The notes: generated by a model from the sequence alone, not told the origin. A stretch of 64,000 nucleotides of DNA from Microglena sp. YARC (GCA_022414725.1 CM039462.1:40628046-40692045), one strand, 5' to 3'; shown: positions 1 through 10,318, numbered from the stretch's first letter. Numbers and translations: made by a program.

Positions 1-1283
1 ACGCCTCTTGCAGAGTCTTCTCAGATGTGACATGGCGGATACCTTGCCCATCGATGCGCACGTACACGACCTGGTTGATGATCTTGAACGCCGACTTTTC
101 CCAATTGCATTTGACTTCATCATAGCTGAGAAGCTCAGATCCGTTCATCCAATCCTCATATTCTGCATTATTGGAGGTATCTTCAAGGGGGGGGGGTCGT
201 CCAATGCGGAGAGGGTGACAAAGGCTTGACTGCGAGTTTGATGGTATAGCCGGTGCGTCGACTCACTCCAGTTTCCAAGAGAAGAAGCAAGTCATCATCA
301 GGAATGGGCATGCAACCACACTTGTCCACTAAGATGCCGTCGTAGATGATGCCGCCAACACTGTAATGATGACCATGCACTTCGTGCACGAGTGCTGAAA
401 CACATTCGTGTTCGATGCTCTGCAAGAAAAGGGCGATAAAAGTGGCCAAAGGGTCGCCGGAATTTGAGAGCTCAGAACCAAACGAGACAGGAGTACACGC
501 GGACCGCCTTTTAACCATCTGGCCGATCATCTCAACTTCTGAAATGGGCAAATCCATCAAATTGGTTGCCACCTCGCGGAGCTCTTTCTTGAGGGCGTGG
601 ATCCAGACAGGCACAAGATTACGATCAACTTCTAGACCACAGTCAGTCGTCCACGCATCCACGCTGCCCAAAAAAATGAGGCGGATGAAGAGATTCTTAG
701 CGTCTTCGCGAGTGACACCACATGCATCCATGACCTCGGTGAGAGAAGCTTCACGATCGGTGACATAGCGATCCAAGAGTGGTGATTTTATCTTGTATTG
801 CTGGCACTTTTGGGACAAGAAACTAGGTTGGCAATTGACCATGTCCACATCCCAGTACAAATCGCCAGCGAGCACAGCACGGGCCTCCCGCCCCATCCTC
901 ACATACGGAACAGCGGACACGCCGGTCGCATCAACACGACTTTTCATGCGACCATATCCATCCTGGGACTCGTGCATATAATAACGAACCGGAACGTAGC
1001 CTCCCAAGGAACGGGCGACCATGCACGTGCTCGCGATTTGTTTCCACTTATCACGGTCATTGATCTTGAGATCCACCATGCCATGGGAGTCCAAGAGGGA
1101 GTCAACTTTGGAGAGGTCAACCTTTTCGTGCAAGTAAAAGACCTCATGCTCGGAAGAAGATGGACGCTTGTTCACAGGAGGACTACGACTCAAACGGAGA
1201 CCAGAAGGAATACTACTGATAGTAGAAAGACTGGTGGTGGAGCCGGACCCCATTGTGATGGGTTTAGTGTTACCTTGTGACAT
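1..1283 (-). pseudogene. TV-Pol-like/SF3 helicase gene, N-terminal part, left-arm copy (frameshifted, cut by window edge)
   Basis: The open frame runs from ATG at 1283 to 183 (366 aa); the reading then continues in another frame toward position 1. Residues about 145-153 read DVDMVNCQP, followed by a region with TREDAKNLFIRLIFLGS and, near residue 320, YDGILVD. These resemble motifs A, B and C of the family-A-polymerase-like TV-Pol domain, which in virophages and related elements is fused to an SF3 helicase. The frame breaks in a run of G's near 188-197; the right-arm copy is intact there. Inferred role: replication priming or unwinding. The TV-Pol assignment is by motif and could be another primase-polymerase fold. 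Confidence 0.7.
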
Positions 1284-1306
1284 GTTAGTGACATGTTGTT
1301 TTATAC

Positions 1307-1340
1307 TACAGTCGACGGAATACGGTATTTACATGGGAAT
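1307..1340 (+). repeat. MITE-2-type terminal repeat end
   Basis: TACAGTCGACGGAATACGG matches the ends of the TA-flanked family-2 element. It lies 24 bp upstream of the TV-Pol-like start codon, and the same arrangement is kept in the right arm. It may act as a promoter-proximal relic. Confidence 0.5.
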
Positions 1341-1506
1341 CGTTATTACCTCTAACACATATACACAAATACACAATTTTTTTAGGATATTAAAATAGTT
1401 ATATAGGGACCCAGCCCCAGACAAGGCCCCTTGTTAAAAAGAGAACAATCACAAGTTTAGTAAATTGGTGTGTTTTTTGTGTTTTCGTGTTTTGAATGTT
1501 GCAGAA

Positions 1507-1668
1507 ACCTATTCAACAAGCGGCGGAGCCCCTTTCACCTCTTCCCCCCAGCGGAGCGACTGGGGGCGACCGGAGGGGAGCCCCCATAAAGGAGTCCGCG
1601 AGGAACTGAGCGGGTGGGCGACCGGAGGGGAGCCCACAGTTCACAGTTCACATCAAGCATGAGACACA
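1507..1668 (+). repeat. R2 repeat module (hairpin-rich)
   Basis: A copy of the module starting AAGCGGCGGAGCCCCTTTCA and containing GGGCGACCGGAGGGGAGCCC twice, ending with CACAGTTCACATCAAGC. The same module recurs at 4.9, 12.3, 18.1, 29.0, 40.3, 42.2, 43.4, 45.2 and 48.7 kb. Confidence 0.85.
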
Positions 1669-1857
1669 CTAATTGATTCATTGATTCATTGATCATGCAA
1701 ACACACGTGATAGGCGGCGACCGCACACGCAAAACAGAGGAGACGCGTCCATCATGCATGGAAGACCAGGGGATAAGAGTAGAATACATGGAAACGGAAA
1801 ACAAAAACAAAAACAAAAACAAAAACAAAAACAACAACGGAGGTGGAGAAGGGGATA

Positions 1858-2880
1858 ATGATGCCGACAAGCTTCATGGACAGCACGCATGTAGAGAAGA
1901 TTCTACTGCTCCTAGAAAAAAACAGGTGGGATTCCAGAGACACATGGCGAGGAGTGGCGACGGCATTGAAGAATGAGTACGGAGAGGCGTACAAGGCACT
2001 ATGGAAACAAATGTCCAAGGTGTCGCCAAGATACGATGAGGAAGACGCAGAGAAGATATGGGACACGGTGGGAAGGCCCGATTATGATGGGCCGAAGATG
2101 ACAATGAAGTCGGTGGTCAAGTGGGCCGGCGAGGACGACCCGTGCGGGTACGCTGTGTACCGAGCATATTCGATTCCACAAATAGTACGGGACAATTGGG
2201 ACAAGGGAGACAGAGGATTGGGGGAGATTATGCACTATCTTATGAAAGGGACGTTGAAGAAGACAGGGAAGAGATGCAGAGACTACTACATATTCGATGA
2301 GGACACGTGCAGGTGGGTCAGTGTGGAGGATGGGTGGGTCAAGAACGTGGCGAGCAAGGTCTTAGAAGGGATGCTCAGGGACGTCGATTTATGGTTATCG
2401 ACACAGGCCGCACAGTTGTGCATCGGAAAAGAAGAAGAATCCAGGAGTAAAGAAGATCTGGATGCGAAGAAAAAAGAAGTTGCCAGGCTGATCCGGTACA
2501 TACAGTCTTCACGTGGAGTGAAGAACACAATGGACTTCGCAGGGCCACTTCTCATTGACGAGACGTTCGAGCAACGACTGGACGGAAATAGGAACTTTAT
2601 CGGGGAACCAAAGAAGGTAACCGATTTTACAAGAAAATATTTGGCGGAGCAGAACGGTGTGCAAGCGTTCCTCGCCGAGAACTGCGAGTTTGCGGAAGAT
2701 TTCAGGGAGTCGAGCGTTGCCTTGTTCCACATGTATCTCGAGGAAAGCGGGGACAGTAAAGATCGAGAAAAGTGGTTCCACGGGCAGATGAAGAACAAGG
2801 GGTTCGTAAAAAAAGTGCTTCAAATCAAAGGGAAGTCGACACGCGTATATATGGGATTGAGGCTACGACATGATGAATGA
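1858..2880 (+). CDS. PriCT-2/D5_N-type primase-helicase relative lacking the ATPase core, left-arm copy
   Basis: About 340 aa. The N-terminal 90 residues (TWRGVATALKNEYGEAY, then KWAGEDDPCGYAVY) resemble the PriCT-2 domain. The next 150 residues (RDYYIFDEDTCRWV, LLIDETFEQRLDGNRNFIG) resemble the D5_N domain that precedes the helicase of NCLDV D5-type proteins. After LDGNRNFIG the expected NGVxDL motif and P-loop ATPase are absent; the sequence goes straight into a C-terminal-like tail. I infer an internally deleted D5 gene. ATG 1858 was chosen because the longer frame starts with GTG. An ORF in another frame just upstream (1695 on) encodes an ENKNKNKNK stretch and may be a frameshifted N-terminus. 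The right-arm copy is at 47372-48419. Confidence 0.65.
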   Translation: MMPTSFMDSTHVEKILLLLEKNRWDSRDTWRGVATALKNEYGEAYKALWKQMSKVSPRYDEEDAEKIWDTVGRPDYDGPKMTMKSVVKWAGEDDPCGYAVYRAYSIPQIVRDNWDKGDRGLGEIMHYLMKGTLKKTGKRCRDYYIFDEDTCRWVSVEDGWVKNVASKVLEGMLRDVDLWLSTQAAQLCIGKEEESRSKEDLDAKKKEVARLIRYIQSSRGVKNTMDFAGPLLIDETFEQRLDGNRNFIGEPKKVTDFTRKYLAEQNGVQAFLAENCEFAEDFRESSVALFHMYLEESGDSKDREKWFHGQMKNKGFVKKVLQIKGKSTRVYMGLRLRHDE

Positions 2881-2883
2881 ATG

Positions 2884-3262
2884 CACGGCGGAAACATGCG
2901 GCACCTGTCGAGTCGTGTCGAGTCGTGTCGAGTTGTGTCGTGTCGTGTCGTGTCGAGTCGAGTCGAGTCACATCACATGGCGACCTCTCGCATCATGGCG
3001 GAAACTGTCGAGTCGAGGCGAGTCACATCACATCACATGGCGACCTCTCGCATCACGGCGGAAACTGTCGAGTCGAGTCGAGTCACATCACATCACATGG
3101 CGACCTCTCGCATTACATGACGGCGGCACTTGTCGAGTCGAGTCGAGTCACTTCACATGGCGACCGACCTCTCGCATCACGGCGGCACCTCTGTCGAGTC
3201 ACATCACAGAGCGACCTCCATCATCTCATCAAGGACGGCGGAACCTGCGGCTTCTCCACGTG
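2884..3262 (+). repeat. R1 satellite array
   Basis: About six units near 60 bp, each containing (GAGTC)n, (ATCAC)n, TGGCGACCTCTCGCATCAC and GGCGGAAACTGTCGAG. ORFs across it are low-complexity and not taken as genes. Confidence 0.9.
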
Positions 3263-3551
3263 CCACACGGCTGAACCTGCGGCTTCCCTAAACCCGAAAC
3301 CCGGCTTTCGTCGTTTATAAAACTCGATGCATAATGGAAATGAAAGAGATTTGCGCAGTCAATCAATCGCTAGATTCCAGGATAATCAATCAATCGTACG
3401 CTTGCTGTCTGTCTGTCTGTCTGTCGCCAAAAGCCAAACAGGTGACCATTTGAGTTCAAGATGTCGCATGCATTGGGATGGATGCTAGCAAGTTTCCATG
3501 ATTGGTGCAGGGAACTAAACCAATGCGTCTCCCTCCCCAACATGCAGGGAA

Positions 3552-3719
3552 ATGCCGAGTGCGAATTGCGATGTTTGTAAAGGTCGGAGGAATTTCGGCT
3601 TTGATGGCCGATGCAAGAATTGTGGAAAGAAAATCGTCGGTGAGACAATCAGGACCAACAGGAATGATGATGATCATGTCACCAACAGGAATGAGCCTAC
3701 AGTGAAGGGGATCCCCTAG
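3552..3719 (+). CDS. Small zinc-ribbon-like protein, left-arm copy
   Basis: A 55-residue ORF starting MPSANCDVCKGRRNFGFDGR, followed by CKNCG. The two CxxC pairs about 15 residues apart suggest a minimal zinc ribbon. The C-terminal half is charged and Asn/Asp-rich. The same ORF is intact in the right arm (46533-46700), although neighbouring genes are broken there. No family assignment is possible; it could also be a fragment of a larger zinc-finger protein. Confidence 0.4.
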   Translation: MPSANCDVCKGRRNFGFDGRCKNCGKKIVGETIRTNRNDDDHVTNRNEPTVKGIP

Positions 3720-3801
3720 ATTAGCTAAGCTAGACCATGCAGAGCTACCAAAGCTGCTGCGAATGCAGGCAGATGGTGATCAAGTGCGGCATCGAAGCTC
3801 A

Positions 3802-4360
3802 TACAGTCAGAGACAGAATTTGTGGGACACCCTTACCGGTGACCCTTGAACCCAATTGATTGGGTAGGTCAGCTAAAGGTTTTGTATCAAGGTCCCAATC
3901 CTTCGTGTCCTTCATCCCGTATTTCAGCATTTAAGCTGGCCCAGAGGATAACAATTGTAAGCTGCTAACTGACCCAGGTGGGTCGGTTGGTTGAGCGCCC
4001 ACATTTGCCTCTCCGGAAGCTGGGGTTTTAGGGGGGGGGGGGCGAGGGAACACAGAATACATCCGGTCGCTCCACGTTATCAGAAGCAGAAGAAGGTTCA
4101 GCAGAGTTCACGTCTAGGTTCCAGGTTGCACTATAGCCACATTGGATGCGCTTTTGACACTGTTGTGACAGTGCAGTACTTAGTGGACCTTGACGTTATT
4201 TACCACCATCTTCTGCTTCTCAAACGTTTTAGCCCCTTCTCCTTTGTCTGACACTACTTCTTCTTCTCATGGTGATACACTATTTCACTCACATTTCCTT
4301 ATACCCATAATCAACTTTTCAAAATAAAAGGTGTCCCACAATCAAATGTCCCTAGCTGTA
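3802..4360 (+). mobile_element. MITE-1 copy A (TA-flanked, 559 bp)
   Basis: Begins TACAGTCAGAGACAGAATTT and ends with the inverted form reading GGTGTCCCACAATCAAATGT then CCCTAGCTGTA. The ends share TTGTGGGACACC and are bounded by TA, as in Tc1/mariner elements. It has no transposase; an internal 85-codon ORF is shared by all copies but looks non-coding. Confidence 0.9.
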
Positions 4361-4517
4361 TGTAGGGACAGTTGATGATTACATTGTACTTTTTTTAAGG
4401 ATTATGAATAGTTGACCAAGTCAACCAGATTTTGTAACCGATATTGTCAATACAGAGACGGTGTGTCTTCTGACTCTGTGTCTTCAGGATAGGACCCCAC
4501 CCCCACCCCCAGACTCC

Positions 4518-4935
4518 CAAAGCGACCTCTCGCATCACATGACGGCGGAACCTGTCTAGTCGAAGTCACATCACATCACATGGCGACCGACCTATCGCAT
4601 CAGGCGGCGGAACCTGTGTCGAGTCGAGTCACATCACATGGTGACCTCTCGCATCATGGCGGAAACTGTAGAGTCGAGTCACGGAGTCACATCACATCAC
4701 ATCACATGGCGACCGACCTCTCGCATTACATGAAGGCGGAAACTGTGTCGAGTCGAGTCACATCACATCACATCACATCACATCACATCACATCACATCA
4801 CATGGCGACCTCTCGCATTACATGACGGCGGAAACTGTCGAGTCGAGTCGAATCACAGAGTCACATCACATCACATGGCGACGGACCTCTCGCATTACAT
4901 GACGGCGGAAACTGTCGAGTCGAGTCGAGGCAAAA
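4518..4935 (+). repeat. R1 satellite array
   Basis: Six to seven R1 units, including a run of eight ATCAC repeats near 4759-4800. It is followed directly by an R2 module. Confidence 0.9.
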
Positions 4936-5080
4936 ATAACAAACAACACTTGGATGAGAACCGTCTCACATTAACATATAACAAGCGGCGGAGCCCCTTT
5001 CACCTCCCCACAGCGGAGCGACTGGGGGCGACCGGAGGGGAGCCCACAGTTCACATCAAGCTTGGAAGAAGCGGTATCGG
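4925..5080 (+). repeat. R2 repeat module
   Basis: Begins GAGTCGAGGCAAAAATAACA, continues with AACACTTGGATGAGAACCGTC and ends with the GGGCGACCGGAGGGGAGCCC hairpin and CACATCAAGC. Confidence 0.88.
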
Positions 5081-5405
5081 AGGACACAAGCAAACGGCGG
5101 GAAACTGTCGCATCCACACAGTCCGTCAGTCCGTCCGTCCGTCCATTCATGACTAATACACGGATGCGGTGGCGGATCATATCCATCAATCAGACTCCAC
5201 ATGCAAACGGCGGAAACATGTCCTCGTCCTCGTCTCCAAAAGACACCGCGGCGGCAAGCGCATCCTCATTGTCTAGTCCATCTGTCTCCAGAAGACACCA
5301 CGGCGGCTTGCGCGTAACTCATCGTCTCGGAAAGTGGTGTAAACAACTGTTGCAACCCTTTAACGAACCTCATTCTCATCTTCACAGACAGAAAGTTGTT
5401 CGGTC

Positions 5406-6287
5406 ATGTTCCTACACATTGAGGAGGAGGAGGACGACGTCCGCGCGTGCAACGGGAGCCATAACGAGATAGCGCGCATCGCAAAACGAATACTTGGAAA
5501 CCGCATCGCTGCCGCCGCGAGGAGCACGAACGGAAAGCTATTATGGTACGTATTCGACGGGCGATGGAAGACGGTCGCCAAGTTCCAAGTCAAGCACGAG
5601 CTGTCCACCGTTGTTCGAGATCACTTCATGACCGCTCTGCACAAGGAGAGAGCTTACGACATGCAGAGCAACCTGCTAAGTATGAGAACAAAGAACGAGA
5701 CCGCCGAACGGCTAGCGCACATCACCGCGCGCCTCCAGGACGCGACCTTCAAGAACAACGTCCTGAAAGAGATGCTCGAGTACTTTTACGACCCGGACTT
5801 CATGAAGAAACTCGACGCCGACCCAAACCTCTTAGGGTTCAACAACGGCGTGTGGGACCTCAAAAACGGCGTCTTCCGTCAAGGGTATCCGGAGGACATG
5901 GTCTCCATGTCCGTGGGATTCGATTACAATGTCGCAGTGTGCGCGGAATCAGCAGACCGCGTGCGTAAATACTGGGACACGATGCACCCCGATATATACC
6001 ACCTCATCCACACATTTGCTAGACAGCTGTACGGAGACAGCGGACAAGAGCTCTTTCACATACACGCCGGAGCCAACGCGTCCGCCTCTAACGGGAGGAC
6101 AAACTTATTCGAAGTCATGGAAATAGCATTGGGCGACTACATCAGTCGGTTTGTGGACGCGGATGAGGCGGACGCCGCCAAATTCCTCTTCCCACGAGAC
6201 GCAGGGCTTGTAGAGGCATTCAAGGCAGACGGAGCGATGCGCATGGAGTTCCTACGCACCCTTCTACACGCGTTTGCATACAGCTAG
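5406..6287 (+). CDS. D5-like helicase-primase relative, left-arm copy, truncated by a transposon end
   Basis: 293 aa. Residues 1-150 carry the D5_N hallmarks: WYVFDGRWK, LLGFNNGVWDLKNGVFRQG and PEDMVSMSVGFDY. At about 220 the expected SF3 Walker A appears as NASASNGRTNLFEV, with the P-loop Lys replaced by Arg, followed by GDY. Walker B and sensor regions are absent. The frame ends TAC AGC TAG inside a MITE-1-type terminal repeat (TACAGCTAGGGACA at 6279), so the last seven bases are transposon. The right-arm copy keeps the C-terminus. Probably a non-functional or regulatory paralogue of a D5 ATPase. Confidence 0.72.
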   Translation: MFLHIEEEEDDVRACNGSHNEIARIAKRILGNRIAAAARSTNGKLLWYVFDGRWKTVAKFQVKHELSTVVRDHFMTALHKERAYDMQSNLLSMRTKNETAERLAHITARLQDATFKNNVLKEMLEYFYDPDFMKKLDADPNLLGFNNGVWDLKNGVFRQGYPEDMVSMSVGFDYNVAVCAESADRVRKYWDTMHPDIYHLIHTFARQLYGDSGQELFHIHAGANASASNGRTNLFEVMEIALGDYISRFVDADEADAAKFLFPRDAGLVEAFKADGAMRMEFLRTLLHAFAYS

Positions 6288-6312
6288 GGACATTTGATTG
6301 TGGGACACCTTG
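6279..6312 (+). repeat. MITE-1 terminal repeat interrupting the D5-like gene
   Basis: TACAGCTAGGGACATTTGAT followed by TGTGGGACACC is the MITE-1 right end in reverse orientation. It starts at the exact TA where the inverted-repeat arms stop matching. The remaining element body is not recognisable. Confidence 0.8.
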
Positions 6313-6432
6313 TCTTTTGAGGATTCTGAAAAGCTTGTAACCGATCTTGTATCATAATCGTATAAGCGCATTGCTTGCAGTTTACACTACTGTGAGAGTG
6401 ATCTGCTCTTTGCAAAGCTATATTCCGTTGTC

Positions 6433-7507
6433 ATGACTATTCCCCCTTCTGCACGCCTCCACATCGACTACCAGGGAGCCATCAGCAAGAGAGACGATCG
6501 GGGGAGGGTTGCTTCAGCCACTGCTGGAGGGAGTGCTGATTCAGTCTCAGAGGTAGGGCAGATGGCGGCATCTTTGCTCTCAGCAAGCTCAGCAATGACC
6601 AATGAGGAGATAAATGTCAAGCTTGGCGAGCTGATTACCAGAATGGACGAGATGGGCACGCTCCTGACTACCCGAATGGACGAGATGGACACGAAACTGA
6701 CTACCCGAATGGATGACTTGACACTGCGCATGGGGAAGGTTGAGCTCAGGTACGCATCCTACGTTTTTGAGACTTGAGAGTCTACGTGTCTTTGTCGTGC
6801 GCTAATAGCGCTCATAGTATGAGCCATGCACAAATGCCTGATCACCAACCACTCCCTGCAGGGGCGCCAAACTGGTCCGGGACGATGTGGACGTCGCCAT
6901 GCGAGACATTCGAGAGATTTTTGCGGAGATATTGCGCTACTACAACTTCGTGATGTCCAATCCCGAGAAGAGGTTCTCACGCATGGACGTGTGCACCTTG
7001 AGCTACATGTTCTGCTTCATGCTGGAGGTGGTATGGACAATACTCATTCACGCGTCCATAGACCAGCGCCCTGTGATCTTCCAGAAAGAGCCGGCAACCA
7101 AGTCGTCCTTCGTTTTGCAACCCGTGCGCAACACTAAGGACGCCCACTTCAAGCTGCCCGAGCAGCTCACCAGTCTGCCTCAGAACGCGAAGAGCGCCTA
7201 CGCCACCTTCATGGACAAACTGATCCCCTACAAGGGCCGCCAACATTCAACCATCGTGTACAACAAGGTTGGTTATTGGGCGCAGGTGGCACGGTTTGTA
7301 CGGGACGTCAGCACTCACAGGGGGCTATCGCTGACCATGTTGGATGTCCCAGTAGACAGCAACGGCGGGCAGCAGCAACCTCTCGTCAAAATTCCAACGA
7401 GTCCTGCAGCAGCGGCGTACGTGGACCTCCAGTCGTCTCGACCTCCAGTGTTCCTTCCGCACACTGCAGAATGGTCGGATGACATCGAGGTAAGCCACAA
7501 CGGCTAA
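6433..7507 (+). CDS. Two-exon gene: coiled-coil protein of unknown function
   Basis: Exon 1 is 6433-6749 and exon 2 is 6862-7507. The 112-nt gap begins GTACGC after CTCAG and ends CCCTGCAG, a canonical GT-AG pair. Splicing joins the two open frames in phase, while unspliced the first frame stops soon after the donor and the second has no ATG start. The product is about 320 aa. The N-terminal third has three heptad-like units (TRMDEM, TRMDEMDTKL, TRMDDL), a likely coiled coil. Exon 2 includes YYNFVMSNPEKRFSRMDVCT and a hydrophobic MFCFMLEVVWTILIHASI. No family is recognised. Alternatively these are two separate ORFs. Confidence 0.6.
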
Positions 7508-7842
7508 TGGATGGCCCCCGTAAACGATGTCATGGCGAGCATGGTAACAGTCAGCGGACGTCTCCACGATGAATTGGTGATCGTGTTGACCAAGCTGTCA
7601 GTACACAGTACACAGCCCACAGTACACATCAAGAAGCCTCATTGTCCATTATCACACATGACACGGTGGCTTCCGCATCCTCCTCGATGGTGGTGGTGCC
7701 CATCCTCCATTCTCGCACACGCCACGGCGGCTTTTGCATCCTCCTTGTCCACTGGTCTACATAGGTTGTTCGATCGGATACAGATGACAGACAATCCGGT
7801 CGAGCAAAATACCCCAGTCGGAATGAAGGGGGGGGTCGAAGC

Positions 7843-7858
7843 CCCAAACGGAGTATAA
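7843..7858 (+). promoter_or_regulatory. Candidate promoter CCCAAACGGAGTATAA
   Basis: The identical 16-mer occurs at 18234-18249 upstream of the long ankyrin gene. Here it lies 37 bp upstream of the ATG at 7895. It contains a TATA-like core. Confidence 0.45.
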
Positions 7859-7894
7859 CTACTGGGGGGCATTCACTTCCATCAACAAATCTGA

Positions 7895-8283
7895 ATGAGA
7901 ATAAAGGACATGACGACTATCGATATCGATATCGTCACGCCGTCTGCGTGCATGATGGGCTCACACGTACGTGCGCCTCGGTACGTGGTAGGAGACGACG
8001 TTGCAGCAAAGATACTGCTCAAGGATTTGGAAGGGAAGCTTGTCAAGTCCGACGGGGTCGTCTTGGTAAAACATGGAACGTTTGGACCAATGACAAGAAT
8101 GCCGTCAAAGACATCATGTTCAGGGCGTGCGAAGAAGCAAACATACATATGATAAACGATTCGGGGAAATCAAGAAAGTACAGCAGCACGCACGCAGGTG
8201 CACGAAATATTGTGAAGACAGCCAAACACTACATCACGGTAGACGACAACTTAAACTTGACACAGAAGGTGATACATACATGA
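7895..8283 (+). pseudogene. Frameshifted fragment, possibly D5_N-like
   Basis: ATG at 7895 opens a frame (to 8152) whose sense-like reading passes near 8065 to the frame ending at 8283. The second part reads NDKNAVKDIMFRACEEANIH then GARNIVKTAKHYITVDDNLN, which vaguely resembles the region upstream of the SF3 core in D5-type helicases. That resemblance is weak. A candidate promoter lies immediately upstream. Alternative: an unrelated small viral gene with one indel. Confidence 0.4.
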
Positions 8284-8728
8284 TCGATCATGTCGGCAGT
8301 CGTGCCAATTGCGGGGATCACGGTGACATACTCACATACTCACTATCATTCTCATTATCACACGGCGGATTAAAGCAGACTCCTGCTCGATTGGTTTCTG
8401 AATGGGGAGCGCAGGCGGTTTCATTCTAGTATTATGTTGACTGTATCGCAAGTCAGCAGAAGAATCCCTCTGCACCAAGTGGAATCACCATGCTAATTGT
8501 AACCTGACTCATTAGAAAACGGTGGCTTTTTTTTTTTTTTTTTGACTGTTTTCGGATCCTGGTCTGGTCGGAATCGCAATTCCGCAGAGAGCTAAATCTC
8601 TGGTAAGCGAGTGAGTCGTTCGTACGGCTCTAACTTCTGCTTTGAAAATTCAAAAAAATCGCCGGGAGGCAGGTGTCTACACGTTGCGGGACCTCCTCAG
8701 CCAGTCGCGGACGGCCGCCTGGGATCAA
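8284..8728. other. Intergenic, with a diverged MITE-3-like stretch
   Basis: No credible gene. 8523-8542 is a T homopolymer, and 8555-8690 contains GAGTCGTTCGTACGGCTCTAAC and AAAAAAATCGCCGGGAGGCAG, a diverged relative of the MITE-3 body and right end. Confidence 0.5.
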
Positions 8729-9469
8729 TTAAAACCAATAAGGGTACTTTTTTAGTTTTGATAATTCTTGAAGTCTTTTGTTGTCACTGTCAGTAAATGT
8801 AACTTGTATGTGGTCCACAATTCTCTCACCTTGAGCCCTTTCGTAATTATTCGATGCTTGTCTTTCTCGTGTGTTTATATAATCTATTGTATCCTGAAGA
8901 TTTTTGTATTCTTCTTCCTCATCTTTAGTCCGAGTATCTCTAGGCACTTCGCGATTTTTTTGTAACAATCTAGTTAATATGTTTTGTTCATCTTTAGTAA
9001 TTCCCTTTGTAGAAAACCCTTCCCTTCCATCATGCTTTCTAGACAGATAAGAGATGGATGCTATCTCTTCTGTAGTCATGTATTCAGGCGATTTTAGCAC
9101 CCGTATACTGTTATATATTTTTGTTTCATATTCATCAAGTTCTTTCTTTATAGACAGAATATTGAAGTAGTCGTGCTCTTCTTTAGTCCGTGGTCTAAGC
9201 TGACGACTTTGTGGGACAGGGTTATTGTATTTATTTGCAATAAATTGTTGTGGGGCATTGGCATTAATCAGAGGACCCCAACCTCCATTCTGAGTTTTTA
9301 CATTTGTGGGTTTGGTGAACGGAACGAACATCATGCGATCGTCATTACCCTTCATTTTAACGAAGAATGAGCCGTTATCGCCCTTATAGAGAACGCGTTT
9401 GACACCATCATTGCATGCAGCGGAGTCGGTCGTCTTCGTCTTATTCTTATTCTTATTCTTATTGTTCAT
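8729..9469 (-). CDS. CNDGVKR-family protein, long form
   Basis: 246 aa starting MNNKNKNKNKTKTT. Residues about 19-45 read CNDGVKRVLYKGDNGSFFVK, a module shared with the genes at 56518 and 57879 (CNDGVKRFIYK, CKDGTPRVLYK) and usually seen at the N-terminus of small NCLDV proteins of unknown role. Downstream are two RTKxEExxYxxL segments, also repeated in the 57879 gene, and Glu/Lys-rich helical sequence. The leader AAACCGATCGATCTATGAA is shared with two fragments near 55.5 kb. AT-rich and intact. Possibly a virion or structural accessory protein, by inference only. Confidence 0.7.
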   Translation of the reverse strand: MNNKNKNKNKTKTTDSAACNDGVKRVLYKGDNGSFFVKMKGNDDRMMFVPFTKPTNVKTQNGGWGPLINANAPQQFIANKYNNPVPQSRQLRPRTKEEHDYFNILSIKKELDEYETKIYNSIRVLKSPEYMTTEEIASISYLSRKHDGREGFSTKGITKDEQNILTRLLQKNREVPRDTRTKDEEEEYKNLQDTIDYINTRERQASNNYERAQGERIVDHIQVTFTDSDNKRLQELSKLKKYPYWF

Positions 9470-9523
9470 AGATCGATCGGTTTTTGGATATACACATTAC
9501 ATACATTTTTGTAAATTTGGTAG

Positions 9524-9692
9524 TAATGGGCGTTCCTGCCTCCCGGCCGATTTTGACTGGTTGCGAAACATGGTATGGAGCGGAATTGTGATTCCTTGGT
9601 GCTGATGTCTCAAGCTAGCGAGTCGTTCAGGAGGCTCTAAATCCTGATTAGAAATTTAAAAAAATCGCCCGGGAGGCTGGAACGCCCATTTA
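9524..9692 (+). mobile_element. MITE-3, complete copy
   Basis: About 169 bp with terminal inverted repeats AATGGGCGTTCCTGCCTCCC and GGGAGGCTGGAACGCCCATT, adjoining TA. The body contains GGTTGCGAAACATGGTATGG and GCTAGCGAGTCGTTCAGGAG. Confidence 0.85.
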
Positions 9693-9887
9693 GTCGGAGA
9701 TAGCAGTGTTGTCACTCACTCACGCAAAAATTTGGACTGCATTTGTTTGTTATCATGGCACCGACAGGGGTTTACATCAGCAGGCACCTGAGTGTGGAGG
9801 GTCATGTCTGTATGAACAAGACTTGGGCATGATGATTGTTGAGCTTACACGATTTGTGTGGGGGTGGGGGGGCTTAGGCCACGAACG

Positions 9888-10318
9888 GACGGCGGATACT
9901 GTCGAGTCACACTCGCATCACGGCGGCACATGTGTTGAGTCGAGTCACATCACATGGCGACCTCTCGCATCAGGGGGACCTCTGTCGAGTCACACTCTAG
10001 TCACAGAGCGACCTCTCACATCAGGCGGCGGCACATGTCGAGTCGAGTCACATCACATGGCGACCTCTCGTATCACGGCGGAAACTGTCGAGTAGAGTCA
10101 CATCACATGGTGACCTCTCGCATCATGGCGGAAACTGTCGAGTCGAGGCGAGTCACATCACATGGCGACCTCTCGCATCACGGCGGAAACTGTCGAGTCG
10201 AGTCACATCACATCACATGGCGACCTCTCGCATTACATGACGGCGGAAACTGTCGAGTCGAGGCGAGTCACATCACATCACATGGCGACCTCTCGCATCA
10301 GGCGGCGGAACGATGTCG
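9888..10318 (+). repeat. R1 satellite array
   Basis: About eight R1 units. The array and the following unique 150 bp (to about 10455) recur in inverted orientation at 41878-42120. Confidence 0.88.

Larger units (their letters stand above)
1..6280 (+). repeat. Left arm of a large inverted repeat
   Basis: The reverse complement of this segment is found at 44027-50282 with only scattered differences: homopolymer lengths, AAACAA unit number, one duplication of about 28 bp and a 100-bp internal change in the MITE. The arm ends precisely at a TA where a MITE-1-type terminal repeat begins. The left limit is the window edge, so the true arm may be longer. Confidence 0.93.

Noticed and set aside
2870..3320. 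Overlapping ORFs of 79-147 codons across the R1 array (also at 9.7-10.5, 40-42, 45-47 kb)
   Set aside because: They are readings of the GAGTC/ATCAC satellite in several frames at once, with HITSHGDLSHHGG-like peptides; no gene-like composition.
3991..4251. 85-86-codon ORF inside every MITE-1 copy
   Set aside because: It is present only because the copies are near-identical; no start context, no domain and a G-run inside the frame.
2884..4935. R1 arrays as a possible CRISPR array
   Set aside because: There are no unique spacers of constant length; units are internally made of microsatellites and vary in length.
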